Shown: positions 37,499 through 49,193 of the stretch, piece after piece
Layout: every line of letters begins with the position of its first letter
Position numbering within the stretch: the first letter of the stretch is position 1
Origin: an uncultured Eggerthellaceae bacterium
Lineage (GTDB): Bacteria; Actinomycetota; Coriobacteriia; Coriobacteriales; Eggerthellaceae
Length of the DNA: 64,000 nucleotides
Assembly: GCA_944320405.1 (NCBI GenBank)
Contig: CALUHI010000002.1
Location: 1 to 64,000 of the forward strand
Direction of reading: 5' to 3'
Program-made: the position numbers and the translations under genes
The notes under the pieces: generated by a model
Database searches by the model: none
What the model was told of the DNA's origin: nothing
Seen by the model: the letters and a program-made list of their open reading frames with translations, nothing else

Positions 37499-37635
37499 CT
37501 TGGCAGCCGCGCTGGTTGCGGGCGGTTTGGTGGCTGCTCTGGCTGCAAAAGATTCGGTGGCCGCGCTGGTTGGGGGGCAGTTTGGCGGCTACGTTGTGCG
37601 ACAGGCGGCTTGGCAACCGCGCGGGCTGCACGTGG
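37499..37635. repeat. Degenerate tandem repeat, five units of 23-32 bp
   Basis: Units start at 37499, 37526, 37558, 37581 and 37609 with (C/T)TTGGC(A/G)(G/A)C(C/T) and continue GCGCTGGTTGCGGGCGG or variants. Open frames across it give only Pro/Arg/Gln low-complexity sequence and are not genes. Confidence 0.6.
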
Positions 37636-37762
37636 CTTGTCAGCCCGGCCCACGCCCATATGCTACGCACGCGATGCTTGGCAGCTGCGCTGGCTACACG
37701 TAGCTGGGCAGCGCTGGCGAGCTTGTGGGTGGCTTAGTGGCGCTCGCGGGCGTGCGGGCGGG

Positions 37763-38791
37763 TTAGCGGCGTTTGCGGTTGGCCTTGCGGGGGGTGCGGT
37801 GGGACGCGCGTGCGTTCGACGATGTGCGGGACGGGCGGCGGGTGGATGCTTTTTCGCCGCGGGCACGGCGCGCTTCTTCGCGGCGACGCTCGACTTCGCG
37901 CGCTTCCTGCCGCAGCGCCTGGTAGGATTCGAACCGCTCGGGTGCGACCTCGCCTGCTTCCACGGCCGCGCGCACAGCGCAACCGGGCTCGTCCTCGTGC
38001 TTGCAGTCGCGGAAGCGGCAACGAGCGGCAAGGTCTTCGATATCGGGAAACGCCGCACCGATGCCGGCTTCGGCGTCCCAAAGGCCCAGCCCGCGGACGC
38101 CAGGCATGTCCACGATGCAGCCCCCTCCGGGGATCTCGACGATCTCGCGGCTCACCGTGGTGTGGCGGCCCTTCCCGTCGCCTTCACGCACGTCTCCGAT
38201 TTCAAGGACGTCCTCGCCCACCAAAAGGTTCACCAGACTCGATTTGCCAACGCCGCTCTTCCCGATGAGCACGGCAGTGGTTCCGCTCGGGATAAGCTCC
38301 CGCACGGCCTCCACACTCTCGGGCGCGGCGGACGATATCGTCAAAACCCCCACGTCGCCGGCGATGGCGCGCACGGCGGCGCGCACGGCTTCCACCTGGC
38401 GTTCGTCCTCGGCAAGGTCGGCCTTCGTGAGCACCACCGTCACCTCGGCGCCGGTCTCGTGCGCCAGCACAAGCTCACGCTCCAAGCGCTTCAGGTTGAC
38501 GTCCGCTAGGGGCTGCGCAACCAGCACGCGGTCGAAGTTCGCCGCCAGCACCTGCGGGACGGCGCGTTCGGTTGGGTCCTTGCGAACGAACTCGCGCGAA
38601 CGGGGGGCGATGTCTTCGATGATGCCCTTGTCATGCCCCTCGGGAATGGAAACGTCCACGTAATCCCCGATGACGGCACGCGAGTAAGCGGTCTTCACCA
38701 GCGCTGTGGCGTGCTCGCAGCGCACCATGGCACCACCTTCGCAGCGCACGAGCGGAAAGCCGCGATCCAGCTTGACGACCTGCCCCCTCAT
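37763..38791 (-). CDS. rsgA: Small-ribosomal-subunit biogenesis GTPase RsgA
   Basis: Circularly permuted GTPase that checks late 30S maturation. The 342-residue protein starts with an OB-fold (1-75). G4 is LTKADL (about 141), then G1 GKSGVGKSSL (about 197), then G3 DMPGVRGLG. The C-terminal zinc knuckle uses CRFRDCKHEDEPGC (about 268-281). The last 60 residues are very Arg-rich, beyond the usual family end, and may bind rRNA. Its ATG follows AGGGGGCG, 43 nt after the OB-fold-like membrane protein gene, so it may be co-transcribed with trkH. Confidence 0.95.
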   Translation of the reverse strand: MRGQVVKLDRGFPLVRCEGGAMVRCEHATALVKTAYSRAVIGDYVDVSIPEGHDKGIIEDIAPRSREFVRKDPTERAVPQVLAANFDRVLVAQPLADVNLKRLERELVLAHETGAEVTVVLTKADLAEDERQVEAVRAAVRAIAGDVGVLTISSAAPESVEAVRELIPSGTTAVLIGKSGVGKSSLVNLLVGEDVLEIGDVREGDGKGRHTTVSREIVEIPGGGCIVDMPGVRGLGLWDAEAGIGAAFPDIEDLAARCRFRDCKHEDEPGCAVRAAVEAGEVAPERFESYQALRQEAREVERRREEARRARGEKASTRRPSRTSSNARASHRTPRKANRKRR

Positions 38792-38834
38792 CGGAGCGCC
38801 CCCTGCGCGAAATGGCGCGCGCCCGCGGTACGGC

Positions 38835-39503
38835 TCATCGCTGGCGCTCCCTCAGGCGGTAGAAAACGAACATCAAAACGAAGCCAATGGCCACGGCAAT
38901 CGCACCGGGAATGAAGCCCTCCCACGAAAATTCGTCGGGATGTTGCGTGCCGGGATCCACTACCGAAACAACATCGGCATGGATGTCGGTCACGCCATCA
39001 TGGTCTGGGCACACCAAATGGAAGGTTCCGCGCACTTGCAACGTGGTTCCTACCGTGCTGTAACCGCCCAACGTGTCGATGCGATCGGCAGCGTTGTCGG
39101 TCATGTGCACAGCGACGCTGTAGACCACGCCCTGCTCTTCCGAAGAAAGATTCACCCAGCGGTAGCTACCGTCGATCTCGACGTTGATGATGTCGCCTAC
39201 GGCCTCGCCCACCACCTGGACCGTCTGTCCATCGTAGTAGGTGTCGGCGCTGTTCAGGGCCGAGATCTCGGTATCGTAAATGAAGGAGCTGTCGGGGCGT
39301 TGCTGCGGGTTCACCAGATTGTCGTCGGCGGCCCATGCACTCGACGGCAGCGCCACCAAGCACGCAATAGCAAGCATAGCGCCCGCAACCGCTGCAGCCA
39401 GCGACCGCACAAGCCATCTGCCGCGCGCATGGTTGCCGCACACGCACCCGTCGCACTTGGGCGCCGCAGCCGAACGTTTCCAGCCCCCCGTGAGCGCGCT
39501 CAT
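38835..39503 (-). CDS. Membrane-anchored extracytoplasmic protein, OB-fold-like
   Basis: A 222-residue protein whose ATG overlaps the trkH stop by 4 nt. A short cytoplasmic, Cys-containing N-terminus (CDGCVCGNH) is followed by a signal-like segment at about 34-58 ending SAWA. An external domain (60-190) has strand-rich sequence such as GQTVQVVGEAVGDIINVEI and TVGTTLQVRGTF, as in OB-fold/tRNA-anti-like domains. A C-terminal helix is at 196-214. The coupling to trkH suggests a role with the potassium channel protein (inference). No named family could be assigned. Confidence 0.65.
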   Translation of the reverse strand: MSALTGGWKRSAAAPKCDGCVCGNHARGRWLVRSLAAAVAGAMLAIACLVALPSSAWAADDNLVNPQQRPDSSFIYDTEISALNSADTYYDGQTVQVVGEAVGDIINVEIDGSYRWVNLSSEEQGVVYSVAVHMTDNAADRIDTLGGYSTVGTTLQVRGTFHLVCPDHDGVTDIHADVVSVVDPGTQHPDEFSWEGFIPGAIAVAIGFVLMFVFYRLRERQR

Positions 39504-41041
39504 CGTCTCACCCCCTGGGCTTGCGTGCGATGGCGCAGCCTGCGCGGCACGATGGAGACCACGACCTCAACCAAGATGGCGAGCAGCGTGACGAACTCAA
39601 GACGGCCAGCCCACATCTCGAAGATGTAGAACAGCTCAAGCGTGATGGGCATGTCCGGCGCCACCAGGCCCGACACAATGCCGCCGTTCGACGCCATGGC
39701 AACGGACTCAAAAATGGCCTGCATAGCATCGTATCCATGCGCGATACCCACCAGCGCGCCGATGGTGTAGGTGGAAACGTACAGCACGAACACCGTCATC
39801 GCTTCCTTCACGATGTCGGGCGTCACGCGGCGGCGGCCCAGGCGGTAGTACGTCACAGCCACGCGCGCGGAGTCGGGCGCCACCGCCTCTTTGATGGTGG
39901 ACACGATGGACTTCGCCATGATGCCCATGCGCAGCAGCTTCAAACCACCCGTGGTGGACCCGGCGCTGCCGCCGACCGCCATGCACACTGCCAGCGCGAT
40001 GAAGGCACCCGACGAGAACACGCCGGCAAGCTGGTTGGTGGTGATGTTCTGGAAGCCAGTGGTGGAAAACGACGAGATCACCATGAACACGCCGCGGCGC
40101 AGCATAGTGGGAAGGTCGTTGAACGAAAGGCTGACCGAAAGCGACGCCGCCATAACGCAGGTAGCCACCGCAAGCCAGATGACGAGCGTGCGCACCTCGA
40201 TGTCGCGGAAGAACGCGCCGATGCGGCCTTTGCGCAGCTCGGCGTGGAGCGTGAAGCTGATGGAGCCCGCCAGCATCAGCAGCATGAGGATGAATTCCAG
40301 CGGGAAGGAATGGTAGTACAGCACGCTTTGCGCCATGGGCGTGAAGCCGCCGGTCATGAACGCCGAAATGGAAAGACAGACCGAGTGGAACGCCGCGCGC
40401 ACCGGCTCGATGCCGGCAAACGTCAGCACCACCGTCAGAATCACGGTTGCCGCCAGGATAAACAGCAGCGCGAATTTCGCAATGAACTGGGTAGTTTGCA
40501 CCACATTGGGCACCAGGTGGTCGCTGCGGCCTTCAGAAGAATACAGCGAAGCGCCCGAACGCTTTCCGAACAGGCCAAGAGCCAGCGCCACAACGATCAA
40601 TCCCAAACCACCAAGGAGGATCATCATGAAGCGCCAGGTGTTGTCGGCCATGGACATGTGGTCGAGGTCGACAACCAGGCTCGCACCGGTGGTGGTCAAA
40701 CCCGACACACCCTCGAACAGAGCGTCGACGAATCGGTTGAAGTGACCGGACATGTACAGCGGAATAGCGGCGATAAACGCCAGCACGATCCACGCGAAGC
40801 CCGTGACCGCTAGCGCCTGGCGTCGCGACAGGCGCGCCGGTGCCACGCGCAAAAGACGCAGGCCCGACCCCAGAATGAGGGAAATACCGATTGCAAGCAG
40901 GTAATGCGTGGCAGGTTTCCACTCCTGGAACGCAAGCGCCACGACGAACGGCACCGCCATGGATGCCGCCAAGAACAGGATGAGCACACCCAGGTAGTGC
41001 CCGATGGTGCGTACGTCGTCAAGGGTGAATCGCTGCCACAT
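39500..41041 (-). CDS. trkH: Potassium transporter membrane subunit TrkH/KtrB family
   Basis: A 513-residue K+ uptake protein built from four M1-P-M2 repeats. Selectivity-loop segments are visible as GVSGLTTTGASL (about 113), MTGGFTPMAQSV (about 240), SSFSTTGFQNIT (about 330) and AMASNGGIVSG (about 460), each with the key Gly. Ten or more helices are predicted. The cytoplasmic RCK partner (trkA/ktrA) is not in the window. It follows the 48-residue membrane protein gene by 51 nt and is coupled to the OB-fold-like gene. Confidence 0.93.
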   Translation of the reverse strand: MWQRFTLDDVRTIGHYLGVLILFLAASMAVPFVVALAFQEWKPATHYLLAIGISLILGSGLRLLRVAPARLSRRQALAVTGFAWIVLAFIAAIPLYMSGHFNRFVDALFEGVSGLTTTGASLVVDLDHMSMADNTWRFMMILLGGLGLIVVALALGLFGKRSGASLYSSEGRSDHLVPNVVQTTQFIAKFALLFILAATVILTVVLTFAGIEPVRAAFHSVCLSISAFMTGGFTPMAQSVLYYHSFPLEFILMLLMLAGSISFTLHAELRKGRIGAFFRDIEVRTLVIWLAVATCVMAASLSVSLSFNDLPTMLRRGVFMVISSFSTTGFQNITTNQLAGVFSSGAFIALAVCMAVGGSAGSTTGGLKLLRMGIMAKSIVSTIKEAVAPDSARVAVTYYRLGRRRVTPDIVKEAMTVFVLYVSTYTIGALVGIAHGYDAMQAIFESVAMASNGGIVSGLVAPDMPITLELFYIFEMWAGRLEFVTLLAILVEVVVSIVPRRLRHRTQAQGVRR

Positions 41042-41092
41042 GGTACAGCCCCGCCCTACGCCGTTTTCCTGGCAACGGCCGCGGTCGCGATG

Positions 41093-41239
41093 CTACCCAA
41101 CGATGAACCTCGTTCCCACGACGACCACCCAAAGAAAGATGAGGAAGCAGATGAAGAACAGCAGCACGATAACGTACGCCATCACCGGCGACTCGGCGTT
41201 CTGCATGTTGCGACGTATGTCTACCCTCTTCTTTCGCAT
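41093..41239 (-). CDS. 48-residue single-pass membrane protein upstream of trkH
   Basis: Translation from ATG 41239 gives MRKKRVDIRRNMQN..., a basic N-terminus, then one 25-residue hydrophobic helix from about residue 20 (MAYVIVLLFFICFLIFLWVV) and a short tail ending RFIVG. No Shine-Dalgarno is seen; TAGACT 7 nt before the ATG would fit a leaderless start. It is 51 nt upstream of trkH. Small hydrophobic subunits accompany some K+ transporters (KdpF is one), but no homology was recognised, so the link is inference. Confidence 0.6.
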   Translation of the reverse strand: MRKKRVDIRRNMQNAESPVMAYVIVLLFFICFLIFLWVVVVGTRFIVG

Positions 41240-41346
41240 GGCGTAAAGTCTACTACACAAACGCGCCCACGTCGGCAGTCAAGCCGGCGCAGGCGCGTTG
41301 TGGCAAACACCGCAATAACGAAAACTTTACAGGTCGAACATAAGTA

Positions 41347-41494
41347 GCTGAGGGTTTCTGTGGTGCCGGAGATTCGCGGGATCGCAAGGGCGCCGCGTGC
41401 TTCGGTACGCAAGCCCTTGGGATCGCGCGAAAATTCGGTGCCACAGGAAGCCTCAGCGGACGAGCGGTTCCGGCGGTCGGCAGACCGCCGGAAC
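41347..41494. repeat. Structured intergenic repeat, family 2 copy 2 (two hairpins)
   Basis: A 111-nt hairpin (41347-41457) and a perfect 28-nt hairpin (41467-41494; GTTCCGGCGGTC, loop GGCA) 9 nt later. Lengths, spacing and position next to a minus-strand stop codon (clpB) equal those at 6978-7125. Stem bases differ in both strands so that pairing is kept, for example GAGGGTTTCTGTG / CACAGGAAGCCTC here. Confidence 0.85.
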
Positions 41495-41497
41495 CCC

Positions 41498-44218
<2,721 letters not shown>

Positions 44219-44271
44219 AGTTAGTTCCTCCTCAATGCTGGAAGAATCACATTTCGTTTCAACACCGCCAA

Positions 44272-44334
44272 GGGCGGTTCGGTACGGCGGAGCGGACGGT
44301 CGCAGATAGGGAGCGTAGCCGTGCCGAACCGCCC
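44272..44334. repeat. Long inverted repeat between hspR and clpB
   Basis: Arms GGGCGGTTCGGTACGGC (44272-44288) and GCCGTGCCGAACCGCCC (44318-44334) pair over 17 bp with one non-Watson-Crick position, enclosing 29 nt. Without a U-tract it is not a normal terminator; it could attenuate or process the hspR-clpB transcript. Confidence 0.7.
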
Positions 44335-44360
44335 AGGAACTTGCAAATGAGCCTTTCTCG

Positions 44361-44747
44361 TTACATCAGACGAGGGATATCGGACACGCGAACCAGAGCG
44401 GTCACGTCGGCGCGGGTTTCCAATTCGTGCACGCGGTCGGCGAGGCGTCGGACGCGCTTGTGAAGGTCGTCGATCTCGGAGTCGCGCTCGTCGAGGCGGC
44501 CCTTGAGGTCAAGGATGCGGATGACGCCCGCCAGGTTGATGCCCTCGTTAGTAAGCTCGTTGATGAGCTCGAGCCGCTCGATGTCGGCCTGCGAGTACAT
44601 GCGCGTGTTGCCGCTGGTGCGCTGAGGCGTCACCAGGCCCTTCTGCTCGTAAGCGCGCAGCGTTTGCGGATGCACGCCCGCCAGCTGAGCAGCTACGCTG
44701 ATCATGTAGAGCGGTCGGTTCCTATCGGTGCGGTCGTCTTTCACCAT
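44361..44747 (-). CDS. hspR: MerR-family heat-shock repressor HspR
   Basis: A 128-residue repressor of the dnaK operon that binds HAIR inverted repeats with DnaK as co-repressor (known for Actinobacteria). The winged helix-turn-helix is at about 13-70: [20 protein letters not shown] then [21 protein letters not shown] coiled coil follows (80-115). Its ATG lies inside the dnaJ tail (7-nt overlap), so it is translated with dnaJ. Confidence 0.94.
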   Translation of the reverse strand: MVKDDRTDRNRPLYMISVAAQLAGVHPQTLRAYEQKGLVTPQRTSGNTRMYSQADIERLELINELTNEGINLAGVIRILDLKGRLDERDSEIDDLHKRVRRLADRVHELETRADVTALVRVSDIPRLM

Positions 44748-45688
44748 GACCTCACTTCCTCAGTCGTCGCGGCCAGGAAATCTTCCATGGCCTGGCGCTG
44801 CTTCTCGTTCATCGTGCGCGGAACGGAAACCTTCACGACGATGCGCAAATCTCCGTTCCCTTGGCCTTTCACATTCGGGGCACCCTTGCCGCGGATGGTC
44901 AGCTTGGCGCCAGCCTGCGTTCCGGCGGGAATCTTCACCCTTACCTTGGTGCCATCGGGCGCGGGCACCACCACGCTGGCTCCCAACGCGGCTTCGGCGA
45001 TGCTCACCGGCACGTCCATAACGACGTCGGCGCCGTCACGGGTGTAGTACGGATGCGGGTCGATGCGCGTGGTGATGAGCAAGTCGCCCGCTTCGCCACC
45101 CGCCTGACCTGCGCCGCCCTTGCCGCGGAAGCGCAAACGTCCACCGTCGACGGCACCTGCGGGAATCTTCACGTCAAGCGTTTCCGATTCCGACTTGCCC
45201 GGCACGCGCACGGTGACTCGCTTCTGGGCGCCATGGAACGCCTCATCGAACGACACGTTCAGGGTGACGTTCATGTCCTGGCCCTTCTGCGGGCGCGGAC
45301 CGCGGTTTCCCCCGAAGCCCGAGAAGTTGCCGAAGTCCCAGTTGGTCCCGAACGCGCCTTCGCCGCGGCGGATGCTTTCCAGGATCTCGGCCCAGCTGCC
45401 GAACCCGGCACCGCCGTTTCCGAAGATGTCATCAACGTTCACCGAGCCGCCGCCCCACCCGTGGGGAATCTGGTTCGGATTGCCGGTGCCGTACTGGTCG
45501 TATATCTTGCGCTTCTTCTCGTCGGAGAGGACCTCGTAGGCCTCGTTGATCTCCTTGAACTTGGCTTCATCGCCGCCGGCGTCGGGATGATGCTTGCGCG
45601 CCAGCTTGCGAAACGCCTTCTTGATCTCGTCGGCCGTGGCAGTACGTGGCACGCCGAGCGTCTTGTAATAATCCGGAGTAGCCGCCAT
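44741..45688 (-). CDS. dnaJ: DnaJ-type J-domain co-chaperone without zinc finger (CbpA-like)
   Basis: Stimulates the DnaK ATPase and delivers substrates. The 315-residue protein has a J-domain (1-70) with HPD at 34-36, a Gly/Phe-rich region (75-135), and two beta-sandwich substrate domains (140-300). The CxxCxGxG zinc-binding repeats of class I DnaJ are absent, so it is a class II type although it sits in the dnaK operon. ATG 45688 follows GGTGGAGGG. It is placed after grpE and overlaps hspR. Confidence 0.93.
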   Translation of the reverse strand: MAATPDYYKTLGVPRTATADEIKKAFRKLARKHHPDAGGDEAKFKEINEAYEVLSDEKKRKIYDQYGTGNPNQIPHGWGGGSVNVDDIFGNGGAGFGSWAEILESIRRGEGAFGTNWDFGNFSGFGGNRGPRPQKGQDMNVTLNVSFDEAFHGAQKRVTVRVPGKSESETLDVKIPAGAVDGGRLRFRGKGGAGQAGGEAGDLLITTRIDPHPYYTRDGADVVMDVPVSIAEAALGASVVVPAPDGTKVRVKIPAGTQAGAKLTIRGKGAPNVKGQGNGDLRIVVKVSVPRTMNEKQRQAMEDFLAATTEEVRSW

Positions 45689-45780
45689 ACCCTCCACCAC
45701 CTTTCTCTTGCATCCCGTTCTAAAGCGAAGGCGGACCGAAACGCCCGCCTTCGTCTGTCAGCTCTATCTACGCTGCCGGG

Positions 45781-46539
45781 TTATTCCTCCTCGGAGGTTT
45801 CTTCCTTCGGGCGCTTGGGACCGCCCGTGGTGACGGTCACCATTGCAGGGCGAAGAACCTTCTCGCCCAGCTTGTAGCCCTTCTGGTACACCTCGTGCAC
45901 CGTTTCGTCAAAGGCCTCGTCGTCGGGCACCGTGGCAACCGCCTGATGCTGCAAGGCGTCGAATGCCTCGCCAGCCGGGTCGATCACCTGCACGCCGTCT
46001 TTCAGGAGCACGTCAACGAGCTTCGTGTGCACGGCGCGGACGCCGTCCAAAAGGCCCGTCTCGCCGTTGTCGGTGGCGTACTTGATCGTGCGCTCGAAGT
46101 CGTCGATCACCGGCAACAGACCCGTGACCAGCTTCTCGGACGCGCGCGCCTTCTCGGCCTCGCGCTGCTCGGCAGTGCGGCGGCGGTAAGTGTCCCATTC
46201 GGCATGCAGGCGCATGAACTTGTCCTGCCACTCCTTCGCCTCCGCCTTGGCCTTGTCGACTTCCTCCTGGAGCTTCGACGCAGCGTCTTCTGCAGGGTCA
46301 GCTTCCTGCGCAGGCTCGGCCTCGGCCTCTGCCGCCTCGTCGGAGGCGGCTTCGGCTGCGGCTTCCTCGGCGGCGGGCTCTTCGACCTGCGTCGCTTCGG
46401 CAGCCTTCGTTTCCTCGGCGGTTTCGTCGGCCTTCTTGGCCTGGACGTCGCCGTCTTCAATCTCGATGGTCATTTCTTCCCTTTCGGCCTCATCGGACGC
46501 ACCGCGCTCGGTGGGAGCCGCATTCGGCTCGGCAGGCAT
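45781..46539 (-). CDS. grpE: Nucleotide exchange factor GrpE
   Basis: Releases ADP from DnaK. The 252-residue protein has an unusually long acidic Glu/Ala-rich N-terminus (about 1-90), then a coiled coil (90-130), and the GrpE head with LLPVIDDFERTIKYA (about 145) and GVQVIDPAGEAFD near 198, ending VVHEVYQKGYKLGEKVLRPA-like sequence. It begins 2 nt after the dnaK stop, so translation is probably coupled. Confidence 0.95.
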   Translation of the reverse strand: MPAEPNAAPTERGASDEAEREEMTIEIEDGDVQAKKADETAEETKAAEATQVEEPAAEEAAAEAASDEAAEAEAEPAQEADPAEDAASKLQEEVDKAKAEAKEWQDKFMRLHAEWDTYRRRTAEQREAEKARASEKLVTGLLPVIDDFERTIKYATDNGETGLLDGVRAVHTKLVDVLLKDGVQVIDPAGEAFDALQHQAVATVPDDEAFDETVHEVYQKGYKLGEKVLRPAMVTVTTGGPKRPKEETSEEE

Positions 46540-46541
46540 GA

Positions 46542-48458
46542 TTACTTGCCTTCCTTGTCGTCGTCGACGACCTCGTAGTCGGCCTCGATGGTGTCGTCGT
46601 TGGCGTTGTTCACACCGCTTGCCGCACCGCCAGGCTGCTGAGCGCCAGCCGCGCCCTGCTGCGTGGAGTACACGACCTCGGCCAGCTTGTATCCAGCCTG
46701 CTGCAGCTTCTCGGTGGCAGCCTTGATGGCCTCGATGTCGGTGCCCTGAAGCGCGGTCTTGGCCTCGCTGATGGCGGCCTCGGCCTGGCTCTTCACGTCG
46801 CCGGACACCTTGTCGCCCAGCTCGGAGAGCGTCTGCTCGGTGGCGTTGACCAGCGAGTCGCAGTTGTTGCGCGCCTCGATCTCGGCCTTGCGTGCCTCGT
46901 CCTCGGCGGCGTGCGCCTCGGCGTCCTTCACCATGCGATCGACTTCGTCGTCGGACAGGGCGGTGGAGCCGCTGATGGTGATCTGCTGCTGCTTGCCGGT
47001 GCCCAGGTCCTTAGCGGACACGTTCACGATGCCGTTGGCGTCGATGTCGAAGGTAACCTCGATCTGCGGCACACCGCGGCGGGCAGCCGGGATGCCGGTC
47101 AGCTGGAAGCGGCCCAGCGTCTTGTTGTCGGCAGCCATCTGGCGCTCGCCCTGCAGGACGTGGATCTCAACAGACGTCTGGTTGTCGGACGCCGTGGAGT
47201 AGATCTCGGTCTTGCGGGTGGGGATGGTGGTGTTGCGGTCGATCATCTTGGTCATCACGCCGCCCATGGTCTCCACGCCCAGGGAAAGGGGCGTGACGTC
47301 CAGCAGCAGGATGCCCTCGACGTCGCCGGCAAGCACGCCGCCCTGGACAGCTGCGCCCATCGCCACGACCTCGTCGGGGTTCACCGACATGTTCGGGGTC
47401 TTGCCGGTCAGCTGCTTCACGAGCTCCTGAACGGCGGGCATACGGGTGGAGCCGCCAACCAGGATGACCTCGTCGATGCTGCCCAGCGACAGGCCAGCGT
47501 CATGCAGCGCCTGCTCGACGGGCTTCTTGCAGCGGTCCAGCAGGTCCTTGGTGATGCGCTCGAACTCGGCGCGGGTCAGCGTGTAGTCCAGGTGCTTCGG
47601 GCCGGAGGCGTCAGCCGTGATGAACGGCAGGTTGATGTTGGCCTGCGTGGTGGAGGACAGCTCCATCTTGGCCTTTTCCGCAGCTTCCTTCAGGCGCTGC
47701 AGGGCCATCTTGTCGGTGCGCAGGTCGATGCCGTTGTCGGACTGGAACTTGTCGGCCAGCCAATCGATGACGCGCTGGTCCCAGTCGTCGCCGCCCAGGT
47801 GGTTGTCGCCAGCGGTGGAGGCAACCTCGAACACGCCGTCACCGAGCTCCAGGATAGACACGTCGAAGGTGCCGCCGCCCAGGTCGAAGACGAGGATCTT
47901 CTCGTCCTTGTTGGTCTTGTCAAGGCCGTAGGCCAGCGCCGCGGCCGTGGGTTCGTTGATGATGCGCAGAACCTCAAGGCCAGCGATCTTGCCAGCGTCC
48001 TTGGTGGCCTGGCGCTGTGCGTCGTTGAAGTACGCAGGGACGGTGATGACCGCCTGGGTCACCGGGGCGCCCAGCTGCTTTTCAGCGTCGGCCTTCATCT
48101 TCTGCAGGACCATTGCCGAGATCTCCTCGGGGGTGTAGTCCTTGCCGTCGATGTCGACGACCGCGCGGCCGTCCTTGCCCTTCTGGACGTTGTAGCTGAT
48201 GGTCTTGCGCTCTTCGGCAGTCTCGTCATAAGAGCGGCCGATGAAGCGCTTCACGGACGACACGGTGTTCTCGGGGTTGGTGACGGCCTGGTTCTTTGCC
48301 GCCTTGCCGACCACGCGCTCGCCGTCCTTGCGGAAGCCTTCCACAGACGGGGTGGTGCGGTCGCCTTCGGCGTTCACCAGGATTTCGGGCTCGCTGCCCT
48401 CCATGACCGCCATAGCCGAGTTCGTCGTGCCAAGGTCGATACCAAGAATCTTAGCCAT
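46542..48458 (-). CDS. dnaK: Hsp70 chaperone DnaK
   Basis: Central ATP-dependent chaperone. The 638-residue protein opens [18 protein letters not shown] (phosphate loop 1), has [15 protein letters not shown] (about 180) and the adenosine motif [13 protein letters not shown] (about 320). The linker [11 protein letters not shown] leads to the substrate domain (about 380-500) and the helical lid, ending in a Gly/Ala/Asp-rich tail. It is first in the dnaK-grpE-dnaJ-hspR order and is preceded by a strong promoter with a HAIR-like site. Confidence 0.97.
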   Translation of the reverse strand: MAKILGIDLGTTNSAMAVMEGSEPEILVNAEGDRTTPSVEGFRKDGERVVGKAAKNQAVTNPENTVSSVKRFIGRSYDETAEERKTISYNVQKGKDGRAVVDIDGKDYTPEEISAMVLQKMKADAEKQLGAPVTQAVITVPAYFNDAQRQATKDAGKIAGLEVLRIINEPTAAALAYGLDKTNKDEKILVFDLGGGTFDVSILELGDGVFEVASTAGDNHLGGDDWDQRVIDWLADKFQSDNGIDLRTDKMALQRLKEAAEKAKMELSSTTQANINLPFITADASGPKHLDYTLTRAEFERITKDLLDRCKKPVEQALHDAGLSLGSIDEVILVGGSTRMPAVQELVKQLTGKTPNMSVNPDEVVAMGAAVQGGVLAGDVEGILLLDVTPLSLGVETMGGVMTKMIDRNTTIPTRKTEIYSTASDNQTSVEIHVLQGERQMAADNKTLGRFQLTGIPAARRGVPQIEVTFDIDANGIVNVSAKDLGTGKQQQITISGSTALSDDEVDRMVKDAEAHAAEDEARKAEIEARNNCDSLVNATEQTLSELGDKVSGDVKSQAEAAISEAKTALQGTDIEAIKAATEKLQQAGYKLAEVVYSTQQGAAGAQQPGGAASGVNNANDDTIEADYEVVDDDKEGK

Positions 48459-48584
48459 TTCCTGCTTCCTCTCCTTTTCCAGGGTTCCCGCTTCGCGGCA
48501 GCAGTTCCATGTGCTCGCTAAGGGGGGAGCCGCGCCCGCCTTTCCATTGCGTGAGCGCGGCTCAATCCGTTTTCAACGATTCGA

Positions 48585-48614
48585 AATATATAATCTAAGT
48601 CTCTGGCTGTCAAG
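48585..48614 (-). promoter_or_regulatory. dnaK promoter with HAIR-like operator
   Basis: -35 TTGACA (48613-48608) and -10 TATATT (48590-48585) are 17 bp apart. CTTGACA-N7-ACTTAGA (48614-48594) has the exact spacing of the HspR site CTTGAGT-N7-ACTCAAG and matches it at 9 of 14 positions. It overlaps the -35 box and spacer, fitting repression by HspR. Confidence 0.6.
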
Positions 48615-48676
48615 TTAGTTACCATTTTGTCATATAACTTTTTTGAACCGTTGATTAATAGGGGTTTCAGGGCATG

Positions 48677-48710
48677 AAAAAAGCCCCACGGCCGAGCCGC
48701 AGGGCTTTTT
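48677..48710. terminator. Terminator after the ferredoxin gene (bidirectional form)
   Basis: AAGCCC, then CGGC / GCCG, then GGGCTT form a stem with A- and T-runs on both sides. On the minus strand it ends the ferredoxin transcript before the dnaK promoter region. Confidence 0.8.
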
Positions 48711-48736
48711 GGAAGCAAGTTTTCCTTGGTCTCGAG

Positions 48737-48925
48737 TTAGTCCTCGACGACCTCGGTGATGGCGCCCATCGGGCACTCCTCGACGCAATCGCCGCAGGCG
48801 ACGCAGGCTTCCTCGTTCACGACCTCGACGGTGCCGCCGACGACTTCGAGGACTTCCTGCGGGCAGGCGTCAACGCAGATGCCGCAACCGATGCACTCAT
48901 CAGCTTCGATAATAGGATGGGACAT
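48737..48925 (-). CDS. 2[4Fe-4S] ferredoxin
   Basis: A 62-residue electron carrier with two classic cluster motifs, CIGCGICVDACP (about 11-22) and CVACGDCVEECP (about 41-52). The four Cys of each plus the crossed fourth ligand are intact. It is small and acidic, typical of anaerobes. AAGGAG precedes the ATG. It has its own terminator. Neighbouring hypE is on the same strand upstream, but a 268-bp gap without a gene separates them. Confidence 0.95.
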   Translation of the reverse strand: MSHPIIEADECIGCGICVDACPQEVLEVVGGTVEVVNEEACVACGDCVEECPMGAITEVVED

Positions 48926-49193
48926 GATCGTTCTCCTTCTCGTCTATTGAGCCCGCCGCCATGCGCCGGGATACCCCCAAAACTGCATGGACGCAAGATA
49001 CCACGTTTCCGCCGGCGCGCAAGTAGAAATAGGGGGCTGTGCGGCAACGTTCGGGTAACGTGCGCGATGCGAAGGCGGGCGCGTTGGCGGCGCCTTCGTC
49101 ATACATATATAGGTAAAGGATGGGTGAAGGCGAAGTGCAGCACGGAAGCATTGTGCGCTGCGCCAGACGACGCAGCGCGACTGTTGCGGCTTT

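Noticed and set aside
37372-37703. Small frames in the tandem-repeat region (Pro/Gln/Arg-rich on one strand, Gly/Ala/Trp-rich on the other)
   Set aside because: They arise from the repeat units, have no binding site, and stop codons cut them at unit boundaries.
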